NCBI GenBank assembly: GCA_028554645.1
Contig: JAQOOI010000064.1
Coordinates: forward strand, 1,984,001 to 2,048,000
DNA: 64,000 bases
Source: Omphalotus guepiniiformis
Taxonomy: Eukaryota; Basidiomycota; Agaricomycetes; Agaricales; Omphalotaceae
Direction of reading: 5' to 3'
The translations under genes and the position numbers were made by a program. Below are positions 35,295-46,662 of this stretch, piece after piece. The number at the start of each line of letters is the position of its first letter. Within the stretch, counting starts at the first letter, position 1. The notes under the pieces are model-generated. The model had not been told where the DNA came from. It saw only the letters and a list, made by a program, of their open reading frames with translations, and made no database searches.

Positions 35295-37278
35295 TTACTC
35301 CTTCCTGTACTTCTGGTAATAATGAATGAGACCAGTTGTCTAGAAAAGCATCAGTCAACATCGAAGACAGCTCGACACCCAAACAAGCACGCACCGAGCT
35401 ATCATGACCTTGAACGTCCTCTGGCTTCTCGAGTTGCGAGAGAATGTTCTTGGCGAGTACTTTACCAAGTTCGACTCCCATTTGATCTATTTCCAGATCA
35501 GTCTTTGAGTATCCCATTCAACAAAGATGCATGCACACTCACCGAAAGAGTTGATACCCCATACAACACCTTGCGTGAAGATCTTGTGCTCGTACATGGC
35601 AATGAGCGCACCTGACACAGCGTAAGGTCAGTATCTTCGCTTATAGTCAATTGCATTTCATGCCCACCCAACGTAGCCGGAGTTAACAACGGGAACATGA
35701 TCGAGTTACTGGGTTTGTTGCCCTCGAACACTTTACTCTTAATCAACGCATCACTCGCGCCACTTCCAAGCTCCTTCTTCACCTCTTCCTCACTTTTACC
35801 GAACGCAAGTGCCTCTGGCTGCGCAAAATAGTTAGATAGCAGAATACGATGGTGCTTGGAGTTTGCGATAGGGTTGTGGGAGGTCGCGGGTGCAAGGAAG
35901 TCGGTGGGAATGAGCTTGGTGCCTTGATGAACAAGCTGGTAGAACGAGTGTTGGCCATTGGTTCCTGCAGCACCCCAGATGATGGGCTGACAACACGTCA
36001 GTGAGAACTAATGCAACGACAACCGGATAAAAGTCATACCCCTGTCTCGTAGTTCACCCGTTGGCCACCCTTGGTAACAGTCTTTCCATTGGACTCCATA
36101 TCTCCCTGAACAAGTATGTGAGAAATGCGTTGAATTAGAGCACTGAGAACATACCTGCTGGAAATAGTCGGCAAACTTGTGCAGGTACTGATCGTAGGGC
36201 AGCAGGGCATGGGTTTGTGAACCATAGAAATCGTTGTACCAAATACCTATCGCAGCGAGCAGAACAGGTATGTTCTTCTCTAAGGGTGTTTCCTTGAAGT
36301 GTTTGTCCATCCCGTGTGCACCCTTAAGCAATTGCTCAAAGTTGTCGTAGCCGATCACCAACGCGATTGAGAGTCCGATCGCACTCCAAAGACTGTATCG
36401 ACCACCAACCCAATCCCAGAACTGGAACATATTCTCCTTTGCGATACCGAAAGCAGTTACAGCCTTCGTGTTGGTGCTCAGCGCCACGAAGTGCTTCGCG
36501 ACGTGAGCCTTGTCCTTAGCGGTAGCCAGGAACCACTCCTTCGCAGACTCGGCGTTCGTGATAGTCTCCTGGGTAGTAAAGGTTTTACTGGCAATGATGA
36601 AGAGTGTCGTCTCGGGGTTGCAGACCCGTAAAGTTTCAGCGATATGGGTTCCATCGATGTTAGACACGAAATGTGCTGTCAGGTCGCGTTTGGAATAAGG
36701 CTTGAGAGCTTCAGTTACCATAACTGGACCGAGATCAGAGCCACCAATACCGATGTTGACAATGGTGTTGATGGTCTTTCCCGTGTAACCCTTCCACTCT
36801 CCACTACGGACAGATTCAGAGAAGACCTTGATATGTTCAAGAACAGAAGCGACCTCATCCGTGCCAGCTTCTTGGATCTGGAAGTCGTTAAAGTTGCGCA
36901 GGGCAACATGAAGTACAGCTCGGTCCTCAGATGTGTTGATATGTTCGCCAGCGAACATTTTATCGCGGTACGACTCGAGCTCTGCCTCCCGGACAAGCGA
37001 GAGTAGATTATTGAGGATGGGCTCGGTGATCAGGTTTTTTGAGTAATCAAGAAGGAAGGTCACATCAGGACCATGCTTAGATACATATTCTGCGGAGAAC
37101 TTGGAGAAACGATCGGGCTCCTGAGCAAAGAGATTCTTGAGAATCAGTTTCGACCGTTCCGAGTCGTAAATGTGTTGCAGTTTCTTCCAGGAAGAATAAT
37201 CTGGTACAATGATAGCGATCAGGTGTTAGTATAGTAACGAAGTAAGATATACGTACCAGAGGCAAGTCTCCCAGACAT
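35295..37278 (-). CDS. PGI1: glucose-6-phosphate isomerase
   Basis: Cytosolic glycolytic isomerase interconverting glucose-6-phosphate and fructose-6-phosphate. The first exon (MSGRLAS) splices to the conserved N-terminal helices. The large middle exon contains [22 protein letters not shown], then [38 protein letters not shown] and [20 protein letters not shown] form the sugar-phosphate site. [18 protein letters not shown] carries the catalytic Glu/His neighbourhood. The last exons read [32 protein letters not shown] and stop at 35295-35297. The C-terminal intron is needed to restore GHDSST. Identification is firm. Confidence 0.96.
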
Positions 37279-37529
37279 GATGATGGCAAAAAGTGAAGGG
37301 TAAAGATTGCCAACCCGTACTTATACCGTTGACATCACTCAAAGGACTGAGTGAGCAATCACTATCACGTCAGCCATCATGACCGTGCGATTCGGACCGG
37401 GTAATGTTCTTCCAAATTTGGCGCCGAGTGCGCGGCCCGGGTAACTTCACTACGCCACGCTAACCGTACTCTCCCGAACCACGAACAGTATAATCTTCTA
37501 TCTGCAGGACACCGTGTTCGTTGTGAAAA

Positions 37530-37790
37530 ATGGGCAGTCGGCTTACTGCTTTTATACTCAATGCTGTCGCAAAGACAATTCTGGGTTACCTTTCTGCATT
37601 CACAACGATGTATCTTTTCTTCTGTGAGAATCATAAATCTCCGGAACACCCAAGATGCGTATTACCGTTCTCGTTGCCATTCTGGTTGCGCAACTCAAGT
37701 GCAAGGTAAATGCATTAACCGGCACCGATGTTCATCATACTCATCATATTCACCTTTCTAGTCTATTACACGCCCAGGATTCAGTATAAG
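37530..37790 (+). CDS. possible small membrane or secreted protein (weak)
   Basis: An ATG at 37530 opens a frame with a strongly hydrophobic segment (AVAKTILGYLSAFTTMYLFF) and then Cys/Pro residues. It reaches a GTAAAT donor at about 37706 with a CTTTCTAG acceptor near 37762. A second frame from 37654 (MRITVLVAILVAQLKC) looks like a signal peptide and can use the same intron. Neither product is recognised. The two overlapping choices mean the real start, if any, is unknown. The position is divergent from PGI1. Confidence 0.25.
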
Positions 37791-37978
37791 TATCTCAGCG
37801 CTGTGCAAGGTATCCAGGCCCCGAACTCCCAGGAGAACGCACGTTCCTATTACTATGTGTAACTACCACGATAACCTCTCAAGGCCGTGCAAACACTATG
37901 TGCCACGACAATGTACCAAAATCTCTGGATGATGTGTCACTGTTACTGTGGGCTCGGGACTTGGTCGCCTTCAATCTC

Positions 37979-38395
37979 TCAGTATGCGCCAACTAGTATT
38001 ACATGTTCAAAGGCATGACTTTCAGGACGACCAAGGTGCCATATCTGCTGTCGCTTACGTCTATAAATTTCTGGCGCCACGAGATATCGAAGGTCACTGA
38101 CACGGGTGGCCAGAAAGTCTTCGACGATCTTTGTTTCCTTGTGTAATTCGTCGCCTTGCATGTCTATCAGTTTGCATCCGATACTTAGTGAAGAATCTTC
38201 AATATCAATCACCGCCGCCAAGATATTCTTAGGATGTAGGGCGCGCGTGTTGAATCTCGAGTCCATCTCATATCTACGAGGCCGCTCACCAGACGTGCAC
38301 TGCGCTTGCATATAGAAACAATCCTCAAACAGCAAGGCACGAGCCTGTCGAGGTCTTTCTAGATGTTCAAAAATGCAGCGACGGGCTAAGGCCTA
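37979..38395 (-). pseudogene. fragment of an unknown gene, possibly decayed
   Basis: The minus strand keeps an open frame of about 138 codons from near 38395 to the stop at 37979. It has balanced composition (CIFEHLERPRQARALLFED, EMDSRFNTRALHPKNIL, then KQQ/KRQQIWHLGRP-type basic end). It has no convincing start, and upstream frames are broken by stops. I do not recognise the family. It could be the last exon of a gene whose 5' part has decayed, or one whose exons I cannot find. Confidence 0.28.
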
Positions 38396-39830
38396 TCAAA
38401 GTGTTCGCCGAGGAAACCAAGGATGTTCGATGTCGTCTGATGGGTCTGGAAACGATTCGCGTTGTCCTTCATCTAACGCCTCGGACAGAACCAGGATAGA
38501 ACGACGTCGGGTTCTTTGCACGGGCCATCATGCACAATATCACGCTCTTCGACTCGAAATTACTGGATTCTGGTGCGACATCGGGCCTCATCGGGCCCTC
38601 TGCCTGACGGCCATATCAGGAGATATGTATCCACAATGGTTTTTCAAATGCTAATCCCCTCAATAGTCAGGACTAGCCAGGACTTCATTCAAAATTCTAG
38701 GGGATCACAATGATTGTCAATACGCAATCTCAGTTCCTGATATCTACCCAACTAGTTAGCGCAAATTCATATTCGATTCGCCAGAGCTCGCATGCACACT
38801 GTGCTTCGTCGGGCCCGGTCGACTACGCAGAGAAGATTAGGAGAACTTGTCTAGAAGAGATGTGGGGAAGAGCGCTGCTGCCAGCTGGTGTGGAAGAGTG
38901 TAGACGCCGTTTGCTACATATCTCCTTTTGAGCAACAGCATTCCTGGGGTATATATCGTTTCATTTTCATCATACGTACTCATTTGACCAAGGGGGTTGG
39001 CGAAGGTTAGCGAAGGTTTGCTGGGTCAGGGTCGCCATAATGACTGAATTGTGCAGAAGAAAGACAGGAAATCGAAGGAAATCGCGATGGTGGAAAGTTA
39101 CAGTTTGGCGGCACAGATCTGCATAAACAGAGAGGAAAAAACAATAGAACTTATCTTCTTTCATCCCTTGCCGACATTGGTGCATCTGCTAGCCAGAAGA
39201 TTGGTCGAGACAGACAGACAGTCACGGTGGTCATTCGGAGATTCTGGCAGTTCGATTTTGATCGGGACAGAAATGCCATAGAAAGTACATAGGCTCGTAT
39301 ACGTAGACTCCGTAATGAAGACCGCATATGTAGGCCCGGGGGGCTGGCCACGGACAGCATTCATAAATTATTGTGAGCTTGAACGTTCAAGTTAAGCAGT
39401 CTTTTATGCAGCATCTGTTGACTGGAATGAACGCCACTTGAAGTTTCTGAGCGTGTCAAGTTCTGCATGAGTACTGCTGAAAAGCAATAAATACTGTACT
39501 GGACACTGAGCCGGGTGAATAGCCTCTGTGTTTACCGCCGGGAAAGTACGGCGGTCCGTAAAAGTCCGGATACATATTAGGATTTTTAAAGATTTGAATT
39601 CTCTGAGCGTACTTATTCATTTACGTCCAAAGGACTAGTTCTTCCTTCCACCGAGACGAGTCGAACCTCGGTTAGCTGTTCTATCATGAGCAAGTCAGGG
39701 ATGTTCTGTAATCGAAATAGGTGAACGGTCACGTTAAGTACTTGCTGTGCTTTCAAACCTAGCTCCCTCTTCTCCTTGCTGTCCTTACATTCTTTCATTC
39801 ATTTTCACTGTCTGTCCAGGCCCTGCTTGA

Positions 39831-42621
39831 ATGCCGGGAGCTTCATCTAGACGTCTCCAATTGAAGGCTGATTTAACTGACCTTTTCCGTGGATCCTCTA
39901 ACACGGTCGTTCCATCCACTGGAGAACAGGATGTTCAAGATATTTCTTCAGAGAAGAAGAGGTCTAGGTCAAGGATACCTTTCGTGGGCCGTTCGAATAG
40001 GAAGTCTATGCAGTCTGATGTACCTCCGCTCCCAACCGCTGAGCATGAAATGCGACGTAGTCGAACATCGGCCGTGACTTCCGAAAGGCCCAACATTTTG
40101 CTGGACGAGCAGTGAGTATTTTAATATTTTTGCGGTTAACTTTCTGCTGGAGGTAACAACAGCATGAAATATACGCGGTGCAACCTGTACTTGATTCTAC
40201 CCGTAGTTCTTCGTCTCCTCCTTCACTCACTCGCACGTTCTGAATCTGTTCCGTTTCTGTAGAGCTGAAGCCCTGCCTGCTCATCCGCGCTCTTCTGTTT
40301 CTCAATCTTCCTTGCATGCACCTTCGTTGTTGGGTGCTCAATCGAGCATTGGCACGAAAATTGCTGCCCACCTCGCCCCTTCCAGATCGTTTGGTCTTAA
40401 AATTCGCAAGTCGATGAGGAGACGTGCAGGAGACAAGTCTAGTGGAAACTATTCTGGTTCCCTGTCTGATACATCATATCCTTCAAGTCGCCTATCGCAT
40501 CCCTCATCCACCGATGTGACATTTATTCAAGGAAGTCGACGAGATCAAAGTCCGGCCGATAATTCAATACCTAGCCAATCATCTACGTCTTTGCCTTCTG
40601 AGCCTCAGTTCTCTCAGCCTACAATCACAGTCTCCTCTCCCCCTACGGAGATGTATGACGAACTAGACGAGTTTAAAGATTTGTTCACGCAGCCGCTGCA
40701 TAAATCCAAGCAAAAACCCTCACCAATCGCTATCATATCTGGACACTCGGGCTCTGAAGGTTCTCTCTTATTGGATGGTGATTCTCCTTCTCCGAACCGT
40801 GAGGTAGGCACTCTCTCATTACCTGCGCCGAGTCCAGAACGCGCCTTGCAAACTACGTCTGGATATAGCACTGCATCCACGGACACGGACGCATCTTCTA
40901 CTATTGGCCGCTCTACGCCCAAACCCAGGGCTGTATCGCCAGAAATATTAGAGTCACGTAATGCTATCCCGTTGACAGGCGAATCCGATCACGCATCCCT
41001 TGTGTCAAGACGGAGTCTCTCTTCCAGAAGACAGTCGTTCTTCGCAGCACAACAACAGCTACACCTGGAAGGACGTGCCTGGAGTGAGGCTGAACTTGAC
41101 TCTGCTGAGGAGTCGGAGGCTGTCTCGTTCAAGTCAGCGAGGTCAATGCCGTCCTCGTCGAAAGTTGACACGACTGATGTCAGCGCTGGGTCGACGCTTA
41201 CTCAGAGACGCAAGACACTTAATGCGGTATCACATAGGTCTAAATCTGCGGAGAGGTCCCAGAGAGGCTTATCGGGGCTTCAAATCGCGTCTGTCGAACC
41301 TCCGTCTATTCCTCTGCCGTCACCGCCTCCACAGCTTCCTCTTCCAGATATACCTCTTGGCGCGCGCACCGATACTCCGAGACGGAGAGCGCATACCATG
41401 GTTGCCCGCAGCCAAATGTCGCGGTCTTTGTCGCTTTCCAAGTCGGCTGTCCTAAAGCGGCATCATACTACTTCCAAAGCGCTTGGGGACACCTCTCCGC
41501 TTGCACCGGTCCCTGCCGAAGCGCAAAGTAATCGGCCATCGCCGTATTCTACACTCACTTTGACTGATGTCTTTCCTAAAATGGAGCCTATCCAAATTGA
41601 CGTTGACTCAGCGTCACCCGACCAGCTCAGGGAAGCCTTGCACCGGCAGAATAAACGATACGAGGAGCTGTCACAGCACATTTCAAAGGCTATAGAGACA
41701 CATGCCGCGGAAAAGGCCGTCGTCGAAGAGAGAATTGCTCATTTGGAGCGAGAAGTGATGAGGAAGGACAAGGAGATAAAAGGCCTGACATGGTTAGTAG
41801 TGAACAGTCGGAGTAGTTCTGGTGCGGGTTCAAGAGGACCAATGGAGAGGAGCGACGATTTGTCTGCGCGTAGCCTGCCCCCGTCGTCTACCCCAAGTAG
41901 ACTTCGACCCTTTCACGGGGAGGATTCTGGCACGGAGAACTACCCTACCTCCGCGACTGATTGGGGTTCTGGTAGATCTGACGCAGAGGAATCGGTGAGC
42001 CAGGGGATTTCCTACACTCCACGAGCGAGGAAGGGCATGAAGAAGCTTAAGCTTGTCGAGAGTGCGAACAAGGCTTCAAGTAATACGCCGTCATCGTCAG
42101 CCCAGGGGCCAAGCAGTCAGTCTATTAGCTCTGGCGTAAATGCTGATCACGACGTGCCTTCAAGTTCCTTGTTGAGACCTAGCAAACGCTCATCAGTGTC
42201 ATCAGTCTTGTCCTCGTCAGGGACCACAGTCATTTCATCTGCATCATCGACATCCTCACGGTCTAGTCCCACTTCTGTTGTCTTTCCTTCACCATCAGTG
42301 CTATCTGCTATACCAGAGTCACGGCCCGCAAGCGCTTCATCTACCAAATCAAAAGGCAAAGAAAGAACGATTTCTCCTTCTGTTTCTGACTGCACTCGTG
42401 AACGTCGTCCGTCCAAGCCTTCGCTCCCTCTCGAGACAACTTCTCCGCGATTGACGCCTTCGGAAGCGTACGCCAGGAATCTGAGAACTGGTCGTCCACC
42501 ATCAATTGCTCAGGTTCTAGATCGGACCACTAGTGTTGCCATTGAAGAGTCGTATGGCGGAAGGTCAAGGGCATTGCTAGCTGGGATGACTCCTTCCACT
42601 CTACCACACCATATCGAGTGA
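39831..42621 (+). CDS. large Ser/Pro-rich protein with a coiled coil, unknown function
   Basis: Two exons, 39831-40111 and 40263-42621, give 879 residues with matching splice phase (GAGCA|A, reading EQAEALPAHPRSS). The protein is very rich in Ser, Pro and Arg and largely disordered. It carries many possible phospho-sites of the RxxS and SP types (for example RRSLSSRRQSF and RSLSLSKSAVLKR). The only ordered segment is a coiled coil of about 60 residues near 41620-41800 (LREALHRQNKRYEELSQHI, then EERIAHLEREVMRKDKEIK). The C-terminus ends MTPSTLPHHIE. The layout recalls basidiomycete cytoskeleton or polarity scaffolds, but no family is recognised. The 151-nt intron is the longest clear one in the window. 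Confidence 0.85.
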
Positions 42622-43551
42622 TCTATGGTGCGGCCCACTCTTCGTTATGTTATCGGGAGGTAGCTGAGGGAACTGTCCTATGGTTGCAATCTCGCTGACC
42701 TTTGAAGTTCTCTAGGCAATACACCCGCCATCACCTAATCTTATCCTACTAAACTTATCATTACCAATGTTCCTTCGCATAATACATCAAGGACTACTCA
42801 CATCATTCTAGCTATACCACACTCATTCTTCCTTATACCCGTTCTCTGATAACTATATCCCTCTCGTCATCTCCCTGGATATTCGCAATGCCTTGCCGCT
42901 CCCTCCGCTCCCTCCCTTCAAGAATTTGCATTTACACCTTGCTGCGCTCTCTCCTTACTCTTGCTGTCCCGTTCTGCATTACTGCTTATCTCGCGTTGTA
43001 TCCACACCTCGTTCTTTGTACGAAGCACTTCATCACTTCAACATCACGTTGTACCACATAACTCCCACCAGAATCCCCTACACTTAGTAACAGCCTGTAG
43101 GAGTAGTCGAAGGCGAGTACAGAACCAGCATACGGAACCGGCTAATGCTATTGCTACGTACACATGTAACTTCCTACTTTACTTCACTACCTATTCTTTT
43201 CATAGACTATCTAGGGCGCATTATTCGTCATTGAAACCAATACTTTTGAACACATCTTTCCATGCCCAGAGAATAAGCACTGCGTCAACGAAGTCTTGAT
43301 CGAGTCGTCAGTGTTTCGAGTGCATGCGGTGCAATACTTACGGCTGATGATTCTCAGGAAGTGCTAAGTAATGATTGGGCAAAAGGACTGACGCATCTCC
43401 ATTTCGTCGGGCTTCTTACTCTATGATAATAGATATCTTTGGAATCGGTGGATGTGGTGAGTAGTTGAGGGCGCACAGCTCGGATGAAAGGTACGTATCA
43501 TCCCTTACGCGTCGTTTCTTCAAAAAGAGTGGAGTTCTTGTGAAAATCTTT
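42622..43551. other. convergent intergenic region
   Basis: 3' flank of the Ser-rich gene and downstream of GCD1. It is C/T-rich with CTCCCTCC-type runs near 42895-42920. Several short ORFs exist, but none shows domain content. Confidence 0.45.
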
Positions 43552-45555
43552 TCATTCTTCTTCCTCACTACCGCTTTCCTCTTCGTCATCTTCTTCGCCT
43601 TCGTCATCTTCCTCGTCCTCTCCGTCCTCTTCCTCACTCTCCTCTTCCTCACTCTCTTCCTCACTCTCTTCCTCACTTTCGTCCGGGCCAGCCGTCCAAT
43701 CGGATACGTCAAGCTTCTCGTTCTTGATTGATTCTGCAGTTGTGAAGGTTAAATGCTGCGTCATAAATCTGTCTTAGAAAAGTAAACTTACCTGCAGGAT
43801 CTACTTCGTATCCTGCTTGAGTAATACACCGTACCAACTCGGCCTTTGCGCCAACTTTGGTGTTCTTGCCCAGTATACATCCTTCAAGTTTTGCCCTAAA
43901 TGTCCAGATAAGAGATAGAGATGACTTCCCAACTGGTTATTAGATACACCCACCCATCTTCCACAACACAATGGTCGAGCAGAACACAACCCACGATCTT
44001 CGTCATCTTACCGATGACGCAATGTTTTCCAATCACCGACTTTTTGATCGTGGTTCGCTCCGACACTTGAGTCGAATCACCAACGATTGTGTCCGAGGAA
44101 ATCTGTGCTTTAGGATCGATGAGCGATCGGCTTTTTGGGTCCGTTGGTAGAGTGTACGTCGTTTCGGCTAGAAGCTAAAATGAAAGCCAACTGGTATGAG
44201 CGATAGCTGCGAATGAATTGAATTACACCACTAAGTCGTCTATTCATATCCAGCAGAGCGTGAAGGTGGTTTACACGAGTTGCAAACCCTGCCTTGACGG
44301 GGTGTATCACGATACCAACTCGTAGACTAGACGTATCGATGCTTGACTCAGGATCCAAGGGTGACGCAAAGTCTGAAGGGGCCACATCATCTGATTGGTG
44401 CAACTTTTTGCTTTTACTGGGTACTTTAGCCTTATTTCGCAAAGTGGAATGGTTCAGCGCAACGCTTTGAGCCGTTGAGTTTGTAATGGGGTTGAGCACT
44501 AATACAGAAGAATCAGTGAGTGGGAAGTATGCACTGCAAATAGAATCTTCTCTTGCCTTGTCCGTACTTGTCCCTCTTCAGCCGTTGGTACTGAATCTTA
44601 CACAACCAAGGAATGAACTCCTCTCTGAACGAGTCAAAGTGACGCTTCTCTTGCAGTAAATCTAACACTGATCTCCGACAAACATAGACATGCGAATCTT
44701 GATATCTTGAAGAGAGTGTTGTGCGAGGGTATCTGGTATCTATATTAGCTTCAAGGGATATGTACAACTCAAAGTAACCATACTGTGAAAGAAGAGACAT
44801 GCGCAATTCCAGCTCTTCCGAATTTTGGTCAAGATCGTCGGGGGTGTCTACATGGAGTAAAGTTCCTGTTGGTTTATGCCAGACAATTGGTACTGGCGGT
44901 GGTAATGTCCCCCAGTCCTCGTTGATAGCGTTCTTCTCCGGCTGACTCACGGCAAACCAGCACGTCGTCGCTACAGACCCGTCGCTTACGCTTTCCGTGC
45001 GGAACTTGTTCAGAACAACGCTTAGGGGAAGAGAGGGAGGCGGGATGAAATCACAGGGGAGGACCACGAAATCTTCAGATATCCGATTGGCGAAATGCCG
45101 TAAAAGCTCGCAAGTCCCTACACCACTTTCTGGGGACTCGTCGTAGGGTTGTACATCAATTCGAAGGGATGCAAGAGCAGAAGTTAGATCGGAGTGTACA
45201 TGATGCGAGATGGAAGGACGATGAATTGCTGGACATATCACTAGAACGTCTAGATCGCTCGTTAAGATAGAATCATTGGGATCTGGAAGAAAAACTCTTC
45301 CTTACCTTTGATGCCAGCTTGATCTATCCAAGCCAACACATAGTCTATCATCGGTTTGTTAGCAACGGGCACCAAAGCCTTTGGGCATGGCTCTGAGCCG
45401 TGATTACTTGTGAGCGGTATGAGCCTAAGACAATGTTTCAGAAGCGCGTCTGTAGCTAACAAAATTCAGAACAGCTACTCATTCCCAAAGCCTGCGATAA
45501 CCACAGCAAGGAATTCGCGTAAAACTGGCGCAGATGTTGTGACGCCTAAATCCAT
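43552..45555 (-). CDS. GCD1: translation initiation factor eIF2B gamma subunit
   Basis: Catalytic-core partner subunit of eIF2B, the GTP-exchange factor for eIF2 in the cytosol. The first exon (start 45555) reads MDLGVTTSAPVLREFLAVV and splices to LIPLTSNHGSEPCPKALVPV, the nucleotidyltransferase-like entry ending NKPMIDYVLAWID. The following exons hold the middle of that domain (FVVLPCDFIPPPSLPLSVVL). The left-handed beta-helix hexapeptides follow (TTIKKSVIGKHCVIG, then LEGCILGKNTKVGAKAELV). The C-terminus is a long Glu/Asp/Ser tract after LDVSDWTAGPDE. The G-rich NTP-binding loop is altered (AGFGNELIPLT), as is usual for the non-catalytic gamma subunit. Identification is good; the extended acidic tail is unusual. 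Confidence 0.88.
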
Positions 45556-45673
45556 AGAGAACAAGTAATGGAAAGAGTCTGAAAATGACTAGACGTTTGT
45601 TTGGCTCTGGGGCTGTCGTGCCAATTGGATAAACAACCGCTTTGCTGCTTTCGATGGACTCAATCTCTCTCTT

Positions 45674-46529
45674 ATGAGTCGTCTTGCATCTTTCAAAGGT
45701 CCTTCGACTCCCACCTCTTCTCCTGTTCAGCAACGTAAAGCTAGTACACCCTCGTCTCCTGCAAGAGCTACAGAGTCTACATATCACCGCAAAGTCAGGA
45801 CCTTGTTGCAAGAACTGCAGTCGTTGACAGAGACTTGGGATGATCTCGTTCTGATAGATGGACTGAAGGCTGCCAAAAGCCTTGTGGATACCCGTACTGA
45901 TCTAGAGTATGAATATATGTTGATTTTCTTCTTTATGGATGTGTCCCAATACGCAAATTTTCAGAAATGCCATATCTCGCGCTCCGGGTCGTCTGCCTCG
46001 TTCTCAAATCGTTGGTCCAAAGCTGGACCTGATGGAGAAACGGATCGCAGAATTAGACAGCGTCATCGTGAAACTAGTAAGGAAGATTCGCACAAAATCG
46101 GAATTTGTCTCTGAAAAAGTGTGACTGCAGCAAAAACAGTTCCGCAAAATGAATGTAGCAATAGAAAATCTGGAAGGTCTAGTGATGGAGGCGCATAAAA
46201 CCAAAGGATGGCAATGGGTCGAGCAGGAACCTCTCTGGACGACATGGTCCCTTGAGAAATTTGGTTTGCGTCATCTTCTCTCAGTTTTTCTGCTGGAAAA
46301 TCTCACAAGTGATGCAGCTTCATCAGTTCCCGATATTCTTATTCCTTACCACAGGTCTTTGAACGGGTACATCGATTTGGTCAATATCTTGAGGAGTCAC
46401 TCCGTATCCTTCGAGGATTCTCGAGATGCTATCACGAAATGGGCAGAGCAGCCTTGGCTAGAAGACTCGGGGTGGGAACCTAAGTGGGAGGATATCTGTT
46501 CAGTTGAAATAGATCGTTGGAATCGTTAA
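45674..46529 (+). CDS. small conserved-looking coiled-coil protein, function unknown
   Basis: Four exons in consistent phase begin MSRLASFKGPSTPTSS. The Ser/Pro/Thr N-terminus leads to helical segments: YHRKVRTLLQELQSLTETWD, KLDLMEKRIAELDSVIVKL and MNVAIENLEGLVMEAHKT. A Trp-rich second half follows (WQWVEQEPLWTTWSLEKF, then WLEDSGWEPKWEDICSVEID). It ends in DRWNR at 46529. I do not recognise the family. The helical, Trp-containing layout suggests a small subunit of a complex. It starts 119 bases from the divergent GCD1 start and ends 134 bases from the SYF1 stop. Confidence 0.75.
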
Positions 46530-46662
46530 CTTCGTTTCTACACGTCAAAGCGCGCTATAGCAACCAGGATAGAGGCACTGGTAGCTCCTGAGGCCACCAG
46601 CAAGTAGACAATCGATGAGCCGGTTTAGAATACAAGAACAAGTACAACAAAACAGCAATATA

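Larger units (their letters stand above)
37279..39830. other. 2.5-kb gene-poor interval with weak or decayed ORFs
   Basis: No convincing complete gene is seen here. Two weak candidates inside it are annotated separately (37530-37790 and 37979-38395). The remainder has short ORFs on both strands without domains or consistent splice phases. That fits either a decayed gene or regulatory DNA upstream of PGI1 and of the Ser-rich gene at 39831. Confidence 0.4.

Noticed and set aside
39645..39725. Possible minus-strand tRNA with GAGGTTCGACTCG as T-arm
   Set aside because: The T-stem does not pair over five bases and no D-arm or acceptor stem is found at the right distance.
40312..42621. Starting the Ser-rich protein at the long single-exon frame only
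   Set aside because: The upstream exon 39831-40111 joins in phase by a canonical intron and provides a proper ATG start.
43416..43712. Minus-strand ORF rich in Arg/Lys repeats (RKRVRKR type) and its plus-strand Phe/Leu partner
   Set aside because: These are other frames of the GCD1 acidic-tail repeat; the acidic frame continues the GCD1 coding sequence.
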